Below, piece by piece: positions 18,399 through 26,974 of a DNA stretch of 64,000 bases (its first letter is position 1; each line of letters starts with the position of its first letter). The stretch spans positions 5,150,389-5,214,388 of the forward strand of contig DS990592.1 of the NCBI GenBank assembly GCA_000155695.1, in the 5' to 3' direction. The notes under the pieces were generated by a model. That model was not told the DNA's origin. It ran no database searches and worked only from the letters and a program-made list of their open reading frames with translations. Both the position numbers and the translations under genes were made by a program. The stretch is from Verrucomicrobiia bacterium DG1235 (GTDB lineage Bacteria > Verrucomicrobiota > Verrucomicrobiia > Opitutales > Opitutaceae).

Positions 18399-18418
18399 GC
18401 CTTCCCTATAGGGAAGGC
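18399..18418. other. Hairpin between convergent genes
   Basis: GCCTTCCC-TATA-GGGAAGGC forms a perfect 8-bp stem with no T run on either side. It may serve as a weak bidirectional terminator between the aldo/keto reductase and the glucanase. Confidence 0.45.
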
Positions 18419-18435
18419 GGGGAGAAAGGAGGCGG

Positions 18436-19473
18436 CTATTGCGCTGCTGGCTTGGGCGTGCGGTCGATATTGTAAAGTCCCCAGTGTTTTTCGGCGCCGG
18501 CGGGGTTGTCGGGGTTGCCTTTCCAGTCTTCGTCGAATGCTTCGAACCAGAAGACGGCGATGTTGTTTTCTTTGCCGAATTCCATGAGCTCGCGGTAATG
18601 GCGGGTTTGGTTGGCCTCGGTGGCTCGGGGGCCGAATTCGGATGCGGTGGAAGCCCAGCCTGCCTCGGCGATGACCATGGGCTTGTCCGGCAGGACGGCG
18701 CGGATCTCGAGAAGGTTTTCGATGGAGAAGGGGAGTGCTTGGTCGATGGTCTTGCCTTCCCAGGCTGGGTAGGTGTGGACGGCTAGGAAGTCGAGGTGGT
18801 CGGCGAGCTCGTGTCCGTATTGGGCGAAGACTTTGTAGTTGTCGGCGGTTGTAATGGGTTGCTGGATACGGGAGCGAATGGTTTTGACGTAGGAGATCAT
18901 GGACTCGAGGGAGACGAGGTGGTCGTTCCAGGTGACGAGGGCTTCGTTTCCGACATTTACTGCGGCGATGATATCTGGGTACTTGTTGGCGAGACGGATG
19001 CCGGCTTCGACTTCGAGGCGGTTTTTGGCGGCGTTTTGGGCGAGCTCGGCTTCGGGGGTTGGCTCGGTAATCCAAGCGCAGCCTTCGTGGTTGCTGATTT
19101 CTCCCTTGAGCCAGATGCCCAGCATGACCTTTAGCGGAATATCGTTGGCGCGAATGAGGCGGAGGACGTCCGATGAGTTTTCCTGGCTGTCGTAGAGGCG
19201 GATGAATTCGAAGCCCGCGTTTTGCAGAATGTGAAGGTCTTCGAGGATTTGAGCGTCGGTGGGCAGGACGGCTCCGTCTCCGCGATCCGGATGCTGGCCG
19301 TGGCGGAAGCCGGAGTAGGCGATGCCTTTTTGCAGGCCGGCGAGGAGGCTGGCCTCGCTCTGGGCGAGGCTGGGGGAGGCGGAGGTGGGAGAGGAGGCGT
19401 GGGACATTGTAGCGCAGATGAGGATGAGCGCGGCGGAGAGGAGTCGTGCGAGTCGTGAAGGGGTTTTAATCAT
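18436..19473 (-). CDS. Secreted glycoside hydrolase family 17 (beta-1,3-glucanase-like)
   Basis: 345 residues. An N-terminal signal peptide ends near ATMSHA and is followed by a Ser/Ala linker. The TIM barrel has GIAYSGFRHGQHPD at the start and FIRLYDSQENS. The acid/base is Glu177 in NVGNEALVTW and the nucleophile is Glu270 in MVIAEAGWAS, both at the positions expected for GH17. GH17 cleaves beta-1,3-glucans; in marine Opitutae the natural substrate would be laminarin. The late segment VFWFEAFDEDWKG and GLYNIDRTPK complete the barrel. It stands alone and convergent with the aldo/keto reductase, with no TonB gene beside it. Confidence 0.88.
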   Translation of the reverse strand: MIKTPSRLARLLSAALILICATMSHASSPTSASPSLAQSEASLLAGLQKGIAYSGFRHGQHPDRGDGAVLPTDAQILEDLHILQNAGFEFIRLYDSQENSSDVLRLIRANDIPLKVMLGIWLKGEISNHEGCAWITEPTPEAELAQNAAKNRLEVEAGIRLANKYPDIIAAVNVGNEALVTWNDHLVSLESMISYVKTIRSRIQQPITTADNYKVFAQYGHELADHLDFLAVHTYPAWEGKTIDQALPFSIENLLEIRAVLPDKPMVIAEAGWASTASEFGPRATEANQTRHYRELMEFGKENNIAVFWFEAFDEDWKGNPDNPAGAEKHWGLYNIDRTPKPAAQ

Positions 19474-19559
19474 GGGAGGATTTGTGAGTTAAGATGCACA
19501 TTAGTGCAATTAAAATGCGTTGGAAATTGGGGGATACTGGGTGGGTCTTTGGAGGAGGC

Positions 19560-19593
19560 GCAATCCAATGTCTAACGTTAGACATTGGATTGC
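19560..19593. repeat. 34-bp perfect palindrome, TGTCTAACGTTAGACA family
   Basis: The core TGTCTAACGTTAGACA is flanked by GCAATCCA on the left and its complement TGGATTGC on the right, giving a perfect 34-bp palindrome between the glucanase and the IS110 element. A second, slightly different copy lies at 46440-46479. Confidence 0.85.
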
Positions 19594-19725
19594 ACAGAAG
19601 GGTTTGGGGTTGTGGGGGGATGGGTGGAATTGTTGGGGGTGGGCAGTGGGCGCTTTCTTTTTGGTTCATCGTCAAATCGAGTGGACGGGGAGGAACTGGT
19701 TTAACAGTGATCCGGCCTTTGGCCG

Positions 19726-19753
19726 TAACAGGGTGGCCTGCGGCCGGCAGGAT
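19726..19753. repeat. GTAACAGGGTGGCC...GGCAGGAT repeat, copy 1
   Basis: GTAACAGGGTGGCCTGCGG followed by CCGGCAGGAT resembles the block at 50058-50087 (GTTAACAGGGGTCCGCTTCG then CGGGCAGGAT), and GGTGGCCTGCGGCC recurs at 49947-49960. The rest of 19474-19825 holds the palindrome, G-rich simple sequence and no supported gene. Confidence 0.45.
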
Positions 19754-19829
19754 TCGAGATGGCAAGAGTGACGCCATTCGGGGTGGATCTTGTTTCCACT
19801 GTGTTTGGTGATGAACCCTTGTAGGTTAC

Positions 19830-20153
19830 TGGCCTATGAAGTCTTCGCTTTTCGAGTCCTTCCGAGCTACCGAGCCGCAGGCGACAGCGAAGCCATGGGT
19901 GGAAACCACTCGTCGGAGGAAGGACTCGATAAAGCCCTTCACAGCGCTACTCTGTGAAGGAGCCGGGAACCGACGCGCCCTTGGCAGAGGACGCGCCGGG
20001 GTTGCGCGTGAGATCAAGATGAACCAAGAGCGAGGGAAGCCTGAGCTCAGAAAAAAGCGCCGGTCCCGCGCAGCCTCCTGGCTTAATCTCAAACAGTTGC
20101 AAGAACCTCGCGGCGCGCCGCGTGAGTTCACCTCTACAAGTAGGAGTTAAGCC
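19830..20153 (+). ncRNA. Candidate bridge RNA region of the IS110 element
   Basis: The non-coding left end is rich in stems: CGAGTCCTTCC at 19853-19863 pairs with GGAAGGACTCG at 19918-19928; CCTTCACAG at 19936-19944 pairs with CTGTGAAGG at 19952-19960 across a 7-nt loop; GACGCGCC occurs twice near 19971-19998; and a 14-bp palindrome CGCGGCGCGCCGCG lies at 20109-20122. IS110-group elements are known to express a bridge RNA from this position whose internal loops pair with target and donor DNA. Assignment here rests on position and structure. Loop-to-target pairing was not established. Confidence 0.6.
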
Positions 20154-21089
20154 ATGGATACACAAGCCGTTTCATATATCGCCATCGATGTCTCCAAGAA
20201 GACCTTGGAGGTCCTTTCCGAGGATTGGAGCAAAAGCCGCAGCGTCGCCAACAGCGAGGCCGCGTTGGAGGGGCTGCTCAAGAAGCATGCCGGTTTCTCT
20301 CAGTCGCATTTCATCTGCGAGGCGACTGGAGGGTACGAACGCGCCCTGGTGGGCCTGCTGCATTCTCGCGGCATAGCGGTGAGCGTGGTGTCGCCGGCCA
20401 AGGTCCGCTACTTTGCCCAAAGCGAGGGCGTGAAGGCCAAGACCGATCCGATTGACGCGAAGATGCTTCTGCGTTTCGCGCGGGAAAAGCGTCCCCGGGC
20501 AACTCCTGCTCCAAGTCCGCAACGCAAGGCCTTGGCGGCGCTGATGGATCGGCGGGAGCACTTGAGCGAGCAGCTCAAGCGAGAGAAGACCCGTCTGCAG
20601 AAGTGCGACGGATTGGTCGCGCAAAGCGTGGGACGCATGATCGACATAGTCGAACGCGAGATCGAGACAGTAGACGGGCAGATTCGCCGGCTGGTCGCCG
20701 GCTTCGCATCCTTCGCCAAAGTCTACGAAACACTTGTTTCGGTAGTGGGCATCGGGCCGGTTACGGCATGGACCCTGTTGGCCTACCTGCCCGAACTGGG
20801 TCGGCTCAGCCGCAACCAAGTGGTAGCGCTCGCCGGTCTGGCTCCCTACAATCGGGACTCGGGGGACTCCAAGAAGATCCGGAAGATTTTCGGCGGGCGA
20901 GCAAAGGTTCGCCGCTGCCTTTATCTGGCCGCGGTGGCGGCCTACCGCCACAACGATGTCATTAGAGCCTACACCCAACACTTTCTCGATGCCGGCCGGC
21001 CGTTCAAGTGGGCAGTTGTCGCTGCCATGAGGAAGCTACTTATCCACACTCACTACTTAGTTAAAAAACTCGATGTCGCACTTGCCTGA
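20154..21089 (+). CDS. IS110-family transposase (DEDD RuvC-like)
   Basis: 311 residues, uninterrupted. The RuvC-like N-terminal domain shows the DEDD set: Asp12 in IAIDVSKKTLEV, Glu56 in FICEATGGYE, Asp98 and Asp101 in KTDPIDAKML. A coiled-coil middle (about 125-180) is followed by the Tnp_20 domain, with VSVVGIGPVTAWTLLAYLPE, ALAGLAPYNRDSGDSKK and the presumed catalytic Ser236, then RRCLYLAAVAAYRHN. A Shine-Dalgarno (TAGGAG) lies just upstream of the ATG. The gene looks intact and potentially active. GC content is close to the host's, so arrival from a related genome is possible. Confidence 0.96.
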   Translation: MDTQAVSYIAIDVSKKTLEVLSEDWSKSRSVANSEAALEGLLKKHAGFSQSHFICEATGGYERALVGLLHSRGIAVSVVSPAKVRYFAQSEGVKAKTDPIDAKMLLRFAREKRPRATPAPSPQRKALAALMDRREHLSEQLKREKTRLQKCDGLVAQSVGRMIDIVEREIETVDGQIRRLVAGFASFAKVYETLVSVVGIGPVTAWTLLAYLPELGRLSRNQVVALAGLAPYNRDSGDSKKIRKIFGGRAKVRRCLYLAAVAAYRHNDVIRAYTQHFLDAGRPFKWAVVAAMRKLLIHTHYLVKKLDVALA

Positions 21090-21266
21090 GACACAGTTGC
21101 TTTTTTGGGGGGAGGTGCAGTGGCAGGTTTTTATTTTTTAGGGGTGGAAAAATATGGCTATGGGACTGAGGCAAGGTAGGGGGACAAAGTGCAATAGGTG
21201 GGGATGAGAGGGGCGGGTGAAGGTGGACGTTTTTTTTTGGGGGGCGGTTTGGGCAGAGGTCCAATC

Positions 21267-21740
21267 CTACGCATCGCTTGGTGCACTCTTGGGGGCCTGG
21301 GATCGGTTGGATACTTCTTCTTTGAGGGAAGCGTAGCTGCGGCTGGTTTCGATGAGGGCGGTGACGAGAGCGGCGGCGATAGTGAAGAGTCCGAGGAGGA
21401 AAGTTCCGATGACGAGGTGGGGGATGTTGAGGTCGGCGGCAGTTGCGAGGGTTAGCAGCATGGTGCTGAGGAGGAAGCAGCACATGGCGACGTAGAGGTC
21501 GGCGATGCTGTTGCGGAGGAGGTGGCTGCGCTGCTTGAGCCAGGCGATTTGCTTGGCGAGGGAATGGGTGTAGTCGATGTTGTCGCGTTTGCCTTCGGAT
21601 ACGAGGGAGCGGATGGCTTGGACGATGCGGCTGAAGCGGTTTTGCAGGGCCCAGACGAGGGTTGCGGAGGAGGTCATCATGACGAAGGGCGCGAGGATGG
21701 CCTTGTAGCTGGCGAGGTTTAAGTCGAGCAGGTCAGTCAT
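21267..21740 (-). CDS. DUF2721 membrane protein (second of tandem pair)
   Basis: 157 residues from the ATG at 21740, which lies 8 bp inside the end of the upstream gene; a longer frame to 21827 lies entirely within that gene. Three hydrophobic segments are seen: about 12-32 (APFVMMTSSATLVWALQNR), about 75-97 and about 105-127. The cytoplasmic stretch between the first two (RFSRIVQAIRSLVSEGK) is typical of DUF2721. The function of the family is unknown. It is translationally coupled to a paralogue. Confidence 0.8.
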   Translation of the reverse strand: MTDLLDLNLASYKAILAPFVMMTSSATLVWALQNRFSRIVQAIRSLVSEGKRDNIDYTHSLAKQIAWLKQRSHLLRNSIADLYVAMCCFLLSTMLLTLATAADLNIPHLVIGTFLLGLFTIAAALVTALIETSRSYASLKEEVSNRSQAPKSAPSDA

Positions 21741-22173
21741 CGCATGTCTCCAGTTGAACGATACGGTAGGAGAGGAGGGCTTCGCGGGTGGCGTGCCAGA
21801 GTCCGATGAAGAGGAACAGCAGGGCAATGCCGAAGAGGAGGAATACGAGCGCTGAGGAGTTGACGATTTGGAGCGAGCCGAGTCCGAGAGCGATGGAGGA
21901 GCAGATGACGAAGAAGACGGCGAAGTAGAAGCAGAAGATGGCGTTTCGGATGAGTTTGGCTCGCTGCATGAGGGAGTCGATCTGGCCGCGTATGCGTCGG
22001 AGGGTGGGAGTCTCGCTGGGGGTGGATCGCTTCTCGCTGTTGAGCTGTCGAATGACGGCGGCGATGGTGCTGTACTTGGTCTGCAGGCCGGCTAGGAGGA
22101 GGCCGATGCCGGTGATGAGGACGGCGGGCGCGAGCGAGGCGTTGATGAAGTCGATGGCGTCTTGGAGCGTCAA
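21733..22173 (-). CDS. DUF2721 membrane protein (first of tandem pair)
   Basis: 146 residues with the DUF2721 pattern: TM1 about 13-30 (LAPAVLITGIGLLLAGL), a basic helix (KYSTIAAVIRQLNSEKRS), then a charged RQ-rich helix, and two closely spaced TM segments about 80-125. It is homologous in layout to the overlapping downstream gene, so the pair probably arose by duplication and may form a hetero-oligomer. The role is unknown. Confidence 0.82.
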   Translation of the reverse strand: MTLQDAIDFINASLAPAVLITGIGLLLAGLQTKYSTIAAVIRQLNSEKRSTPSETPTLRRIRGQIDSLMQRAKLIRNAIFCFYFAVFFVICSSIALGLGSLQIVNSSALVFLLFGIALLFLFIGLWHATREALLSYRIVQLETCDD

Positions 22174-22212
22174 ATGCGGGTAGGGTGACGGAAAAGCGCG
22201 GTGGGAGGAAGT

Positions 22213-24816
22213 CTAGAGTTCGTTAGCGATCTGACTTGTTGGGAGGATATTCAGGTGGTCGACGATGATCGATCGGTTGCCTTGGAGGCGGATGGTGTTT
22301 TCGCCTTTTTGTAATTTTACGTGGATACGATCGCAGGACCAGCTGATGGGGGACCCGGTGCGGTAGTATTGGAAGGTGTCGGATTGTACGCCGTTGATGG
22401 ATACCGGCAGTTTAGTGAAGCCGCTCCACCATGTGGTGGCGTAGCGAAATTCTAGGGTGTAGGTTCCGGCTGTCTTGGCCTGGTAGGTCCATTCGATGTA
22501 GGGACGCGATTCGCTGTAGGGGCGGGCGTAGCCCGAGCCGGTGAAGCCTGGATAGCGGGTGTCGACGGCGCAGGAGAAGTGCTCGGCGTCTTCGGCTTCG
22601 AGGATTGAGCCGCCGGGAGTGGGCGTCATGGGCGCGAGTTCGGAGTCGCTGCCGAGGTTTGTCAGTTCATGCAGGACGTCGTCTGTGGTTTCTCGCCAGT
22701 CCACGTAGCCGACGCGATTGAGCCAGATGGGGTTGTGGTAGTGGGTAAGGGCGGTGGAGGTGTAGTGTCTCCAGAATTCGGCGGAGCGCTTGGCGGCGAA
22801 TTGGGCGGTGTGCAGGGAGTCGAGGTCGCCGCTGCGTCGGAATTGGTCGAGGTGGGTGGCGGCTCGGATCTTGGCGGCGTAGTACTTTCCTAGATACGAG
22901 ATGATGCGGATATCTTCGAGGGTTTTGAAGAGTTCCGTGTCGTCAGTAACGGCGAAGGTTTCGAAGGCGAGGAGGGCTTGGTCGGCGTGTTTGTCGATGG
23001 AGTCTGCGACTTGGAGAGGCGAGAGTTGATCGGGGTCGTGGGGTGCGGGGTTTGAGTTAAAGTCGGGGATGGAGGTGTAGTTGGTATCTGGATGCGGAGG
23101 GAGGTTGATGAAGCGATTGAGGTCGTGGAAGCCGTTGGGGGTTTGAGCGGGGCCGGGTCTGCTCTTTCCGCCTTCGATGTACCATTGGAAGTCGAGACGT
23201 CCCCAGTGAAAGCCAGTGACGAGCGGGTAGATCATGGAGGCGGATTGCCAGGCGTCGAAGAGTTGCGTGGCGTTTGCGGTAGGGAACTTGGTGGCGAGGA
23301 TGCCTTTGAAGCGTTGGTTGGAGAGCTCGGGATTGTAGCTGAGGCGTCCCCAGAGGGCCCAGTGGTACCAGTGTTTGGAGAGCTCGAGCTGGCGGATGCC
23401 GTCGGGCTTGAGGGTGGGGTTTCGCTCGAGGAATTCGCGTCCCCAGACGTATTGATCGGATCCGAGGTACAGTCCTTGGCTGGACTCTTTGGGGATGTTT
23501 TTTATGAATTCTCGAACGAAGTCGGGGGCTCCCCAGCGGAAGTGGTAGACGTCGTCATTGCGAAGGGTCCAGATGGTTTTGACGTCGCCGATTTGCTTTA
23601 AGAATCCTTGGTGGAAATTCTGATTGGTGGAGCTGTAGACGTGGGCTTGGGCGTATTTATAGCTGAAGATAAAATCGATGTTTGGATTCTCTAGCAGGCT
23701 TTTAAAGGTGGCGGCGATCGCTTCGGCACTGGCTTGGTGTTGGCGATGGATGAAGCGGATTTTTCGGTCCGGCTGTTCCTTGGCGACATCGAGCACGCCT
23801 TGCCCGTAGGTTTTGAAGATCCAGTCTTCTTTTGCGTCGGAGGAGGCACCGTGCATGTTTTCTCCTGTGGTGACGCCGATGCCTCGGAGATCGGGATAGG
23901 TGAGGAAGAGTTCTCGGACGCTTTTTCGGAAGTAATCGATTGTCGTGGGATTTTCGATACTGTCGTCGATGCCGTATTTTCCGTCGGTGCCGTAGGTGAA
24001 GATGTTCCAGGTGATGATGTAGAAGTCGACGTTGCGACTTTTTCCGTAGGCCATGACGCGTCGCCAGAAATCGATCTTTTGGTCGATGCTTAGTTCGAGC
24101 AGGGTTTCGGTGTTGGCGAGGATTTTTGGCTGATCCATCTCGTGTCCGGTGGTTGGATACAGCTCGTCGAACTCGGCGTGGTTTCCGGTGGGGAAGCTGC
24201 CTCGGGAGAGGGTGGAGCGTTGGACGTCGTCGAGGGCGACATCGGGATAGTCGGGGACTTTAACGAGGGAGGGGAAAGGGTGGAGGTTCCAGAGCGAGAC
24301 GTAGTTGTAGCGGTAGCGAGCGAGGGTGTCGATGTACTCTTGCCAAAAGGAGAAGTCCCACATGTGAGGCAGGTTGAGCTGAGCTGAGTCGCTCATGTCG
24401 CTGTAGCTCGGGGTGCGGACGTCCAGCGGGATGTTGAACTTAACTCCACGCATTTGCATGTAGGGAGTCTGGGTGTCGTCGGCGATAGCATCCAATCCGC
24501 CAATACGGATGAGTTCGGCGACTTCCAGTCCGCCGTACATGAGGCCTGCTGGATCGGAGGCGGAAATGGAGATCGTTGATCCGTCAGTGGTGATTTGGAA
24601 TGCTTCTGGTGCGAGATCGCCTTCTATGAGCTGTAGGATGATTTCTCCGTTTGTATCGGAATCCTCGCGAGATTGCAGGGCCTTCTCAATTTCCTCTGCG
24701 GCGAAGGCGGCCTGATGTAGTGAATGATCGAATACAACTGAAGGGTTGGCCGTAAGAAGTGGACAAACCTTGCTGGCGAAGGTGAGAAATAGAATGATCT
24801 TGTTTCGAAAGAGCAT
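22213..24816 (-). CDS. Secreted GH67/GH115-like glycosidase with C-terminal carbohydrate-binding module
   Basis: 867 residues with a signal peptide (MLFRNKIILFLTFASKVCPL). Residues about 25-115 form the alpha-glucuronidase-type N-terminal alpha/beta domain (HQAAFAAEEIEKAL, ISASDPAGLMYGGLEVAELI). A large TIM-barrel-like region follows, with WNLHPFPSLVKVPDYPDV, YIITWNIFTYG, RGIGVTTGENM and WTLRNDDVYHFRWG. The last 130 residues look like a CBM6/CBM35 beta-sandwich (GGSILEAEDAEHFS, YIEWTYQAKTAGTYTLEFRY, LQKGENTIRLQG). Probably attacks uronic-acid or other hemicellulose side chains outside the cytoplasm; catalytic residues could not be assigned with certainty. Confidence 0.72.
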   Translation of the reverse strand: MLFRNKIILFLTFASKVCPLLTANPSVVFDHSLHQAAFAAEEIEKALQSREDSDTNGEIILQLIEGDLAPEAFQITTDGSTISISASDPAGLMYGGLEVAELIRIGGLDAIADDTQTPYMQMRGVKFNIPLDVRTPSYSDMSDSAQLNLPHMWDFSFWQEYIDTLARYRYNYVSLWNLHPFPSLVKVPDYPDVALDDVQRSTLSRGSFPTGNHAEFDELYPTTGHEMDQPKILANTETLLELSIDQKIDFWRRVMAYGKSRNVDFYIITWNIFTYGTDGKYGIDDSIENPTTIDYFRKSVRELFLTYPDLRGIGVTTGENMHGASSDAKEDWIFKTYGQGVLDVAKEQPDRKIRFIHRQHQASAEAIAATFKSLLENPNIDFIFSYKYAQAHVYSSTNQNFHQGFLKQIGDVKTIWTLRNDDVYHFRWGAPDFVREFIKNIPKESSQGLYLGSDQYVWGREFLERNPTLKPDGIRQLELSKHWYHWALWGRLSYNPELSNQRFKGILATKFPTANATQLFDAWQSASMIYPLVTGFHWGRLDFQWYIEGGKSRPGPAQTPNGFHDLNRFINLPPHPDTNYTSIPDFNSNPAPHDPDQLSPLQVADSIDKHADQALLAFETFAVTDDTELFKTLEDIRIISYLGKYYAAKIRAATHLDQFRRSGDLDSLHTAQFAAKRSAEFWRHYTSTALTHYHNPIWLNRVGYVDWRETTDDVLHELTNLGSDSELAPMTPTPGGSILEAEDAEHFSCAVDTRYPGFTGSGYARPYSESRPYIEWTYQAKTAGTYTLEFRYATTWWSGFTKLPVSINGVQSDTFQYYRTGSPISWSCDRIHVKLQKGENTIRLQGNRSIIVDHLNILPTSQIANEL

Positions 24817-24980
24817 AGGAGACGGGGTTGTCGGATTGGGGCGGAGTGTGTCGATCCTTTCCGATTGGGACGCATAGGCAAGACAGAGTGCAGGCTCTGA
24901 TTCGCTAATGTATAAGAGCTGGCGGTTTTTTGATTAGCTCCGGTTCTAAGATCGGATTGGCTTCGAAACGAAATTGCATA

Positions 24981-25000
24981 TTATGGGAATATTCTCATAA
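24981..25000. promoter_or_regulatory. 20-bp palindromic operator candidate
   Basis: TTATGGGAATATTCTCATAA is a 20-bp palindrome with a single mismatched pair, ending 7 bp before the first ATG of the MBL hydrolase gene. Its placement over the promoter/leader fits repression. The DUF134 helix-turn-helix protein encoded in the same operon is the obvious candidate to bind it, but this is inference. Confidence 0.55.
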
Positions 25001-25007
25001 CTGAGGT

Positions 25008-25919
25008 ATGCAAAGAGGAGAGTTGCAGCGTTTGTCATCGGTTACGATTCGCCTGTTGTGCGAGAATACCGCGAGGGGAATAGGGGTGATTGGCGAACAT
25101 GGTCTTTCGTGGTGGATCGAGGTGGAGGGGAAGCGTGTGCTTTTTGACCTAGGGCAAGGTTTGGGGCTTTTCAGCAATGCGGGTCGGCTAGGGATCGACA
25201 TTGAGAGCGTGGATGCAATCGCGATCAGCCATGGGCACTACGATCATGTCGGGGCCTGGGCTCAAATGCCGGCCAAGGCGAAGGCAAGTGCGGTATATAT
25301 TCATCCTGATGCAGTGCGGCCCAAGTATCATCGCGGCAATGGCGGAGCGATTGAGTTGGTGAGTAACGAGCGATTTTCGAGGACACTGAGATCGGAAGCA
25401 GGCAGGGTGGTGGACGTGCGAAGTCCGACTGAGGTTGTGAAGGGATTGTGGATGACGGGAGAGATCCCTCGTATAACGGATTACGAGGATACGGGCGGGG
25501 CGTTTTTCAGCGACGCTGAGGGGAATTGCGAAGATGCTTTGCTCGATGACCAGGCTTTGTTTTTCGATACGGAGCTTGGTGTGGTGGTTATTCTCGGCTG
25601 CGCGCATTCGGGGCTGATAAATACGCTGCGCTACGTGCGGGAACTAACAGGGCGGAGGATTCATGCAGTCGTTGGCGGGATGCATTTGCTGCACGCCAGT
25701 TCGGTTCGGCTGGAGCGAACGCTCGCGGACCTGGAGGCGATCGATCCAGATTGGGTGGGAGGAAATCATTGTACAGGTGGCGTGGCTCAGGCTCGGTTGA
25801 TGACAGCCTATGAAGGGCGCTATCTCGAATGCCATGCCGGGCAACGAATTCGATTTCCGCGTTTTGTTCGCGGCGGCGCCAAGGTCAAGGAAGAGCCAAG
25901 CTATGCCACGACCACGTAA
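25008..25919 (+). CDS. MBL-fold metallo-hydrolase (dihydropterin-type)
   Basis: 303 residues from the ATG at 25008. A TTG at 25032 behind an AGAGGAG sequence is an alternative start and would leave the palindrome free upstream. The metallo-beta-lactamase motif HGHYDHVG is at 75-82, with later ligands in ILGCAHSGLIN and GGMHLL and the closing GGNHCTG. The layout is that of the subgroup related to methanopterin-pathway 'dihydropterin' MBL proteins, which often sit beside DUF134 and NifX-like genes. The last 17 bp overlap the start of the next gene. The reaction is unknown. Confidence 0.85.
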   Translation: MQRGELQRLSSVTIRLLCENTARGIGVIGEHGLSWWIEVEGKRVLFDLGQGLGLFSNAGRLGIDIESVDAIAISHGHYDHVGAWAQMPAKAKASAVYIHPDAVRPKYHRGNGGAIELVSNERFSRTLRSEAGRVVDVRSPTEVVKGLWMTGEIPRITDYEDTGGAFFSDAEGNCEDALLDDQALFFDTELGVVVILGCAHSGLINTLRYVRELTGRRIHAVVGGMHLLHASSVRLERTLADLEAIDPDWVGGNHCTGGVAQARLMTAYEGRYLECHAGQRIRFPRFVRGGAKVKEEPSYATTT

Positions 25920-26562
25920 GTCAAGAAAGCTGGAGAGGGCGGCAAAGGCAGTTCTTTACATGCCTCTTAATGGTGAAGCCGAACAGCCGCCGCCGTGTGA
26001 AGTAGCGATCGAGGATTTCGAAATCGTCCGGCTTGTCGATGGGCACGGCTATCACATTGAGGCTGCTGCCGATAAGGTAGGCGTATCGCGCAGCACGGCG
26101 GGGCGCATGCTTGACCGGGCGCGTCGGGCTCTCGCTCTCGGTATCGAGAAACGCGCTCCGCTCTACCTCGACGCCAGCAATCACCTCGAGCTCGATTTGC
26201 CTGAGGAGCGGGCGTTGCTTTCTGGGGAGAATCCTCAAGCTGGGCGCCTGGCTATCGCAGTAATGATTCCCGAGACAGGCTCACTCGTGTCTCGTCTCTT
26301 TGGCCGGGCCTCAGCTTTTGTCGTTTTGAATGATAAGGGCGAAATTGAGAAATGTATCGAAAATCCGGGCACAAACGTTAGCCGAAGCGCGTCTCGGAAG
26401 GCAACCGTTGCTTTGAAAAAGGCTGGGGTGACGGGGGTGGCAGCCGGTCGCTTTGGACCAGATGCGCTCGAGTATCTTGCTGCGGCGAATATTCACGCGC
26501 TTCTCGCAGCGGGACTGACGGTTATCCAGGCGCACGAACTCTTTTCACCAGTAAAATTATGA
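25903..26562 (+). CDS. DUF134 DNA-binding domain fused to dinitrogenase-cofactor (NifX/NifB-like) domain
   Basis: 219 residues from the ATG at 25903, inside the end of the MBL gene. The N-terminal DUF134 domain has MPRPRKSRKL, EIVRLVDGHGYHIEAAADKV and the helix-turn-helix GVSRSTAGRMLDRARRALAL. Residues about 108-215 are a NifX/NifB-C-type fold (RLAIAVMIPETGSLVSRLFG, AFVVLNDKGEIEKCIENPG, GVTGVAAGRFGPDALEYLAA). Such fusions probably couple an Fe-S or metallocluster signal to transcription. The stop overlaps the next start in an ATGA. Confidence 0.88.
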   Translation: MPRPRKSRKLERAAKAVLYMPLNGEAEQPPPCEVAIEDFEIVRLVDGHGYHIEAAADKVGVSRSTAGRMLDRARRALALGIEKRAPLYLDASNHLELDLPEERALLSGENPQAGRLAIAVMIPETGSLVSRLFGRASAFVVLNDKGEIEKCIENPGTNVSRSASRKATVALKKAGVTGVAAGRFGPDALEYLAAANIHALLAAGLTVIQAHELFSPVKL

Positions 26563-26972
26563 TAGAAGAACTTGTAGCTATTAAGCATAGAATCGCATTT
26601 CCGGTGCTTGGAAACGCGGGTGTAGACTCGCGAGTCAGCGCGCACTTTGGAAAGTCCAAGGGGTTTATACTCTTGGATAGCGATGGAGAGAATTGCGAGT
26701 ATATCGAGTCGGATGCGGTGCGTCTGCCAAGCGAGTGCGCGCCGATTCACGCGTTGGTTAAAGGTGGAGCTCGGGCGGTGCTTTGCCGTGGGATGGGGAG
26801 GGGCGCGTTGGGGCGTTGCCATGCTGCGGGGATATTGATCGGCCAGTCCGTGGGGCGGACGGTGTTCGAAGCGCTTGAGAATCACAACCTGGGGCGTAGC
26901 ATCGACTTCCCAGACAGTTCGCTTTGTTCGCATGGAGATTCATGCGGGGGCGACGGGCATACGCATTCGTAG
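26559..26972 (+). CDS. NifX/NifB-type dinitrogenase iron-molybdenum cofactor domain protein
   Basis: 137 residues, a single domain of the same fold as the C-terminal half of the upstream gene (HRIAFPVLGNAGVDSRVSAH, FGKSKGFILLDSD, ARAVLCRGMGRGALGRCHAA). It ends in a Cys/His-rich tail (CSHGDSCGGDGHTH) that could bind a metal or cluster. It overlaps its predecessor by 4 bp. No nif structural genes are nearby, so a role in general Fe-S or cofactor handling is more likely than nitrogen fixation. Confidence 0.86.
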   Translation: MIEELVAIKHRIAFPVLGNAGVDSRVSAHFGKSKGFILLDSDGENCEYIESDAVRLPSECAPIHALVKGGARAVLCRGMGRGALGRCHAAGILIGQSVGRTVFEALENHNLGRSIDFPDSSLCSHGDSCGGDGHTHS

Positions 26973-26974
26973 TT

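Larger units (their letters stand above)
19826..21110 (+). mobile_element. IS110-family insertion sequence
   Basis: A complete IS110-type transposase is preceded by about 325 bp of structured non-coding DNA and followed by only about 20 bp before unrelated G-rich sequence. That layout (long non-coding left end, short right end) fits the IS110 group. Members lack clear terminal inverted repeats, so the ends are approximate. There is no second copy in the window to fix them. Confidence 0.8.

Noticed and set aside
25903..26972. Nitrogen-fixation locus
   Set aside because: Only cofactor-type domains are present; no nifHDK, nifE/N or true nifB was seen.
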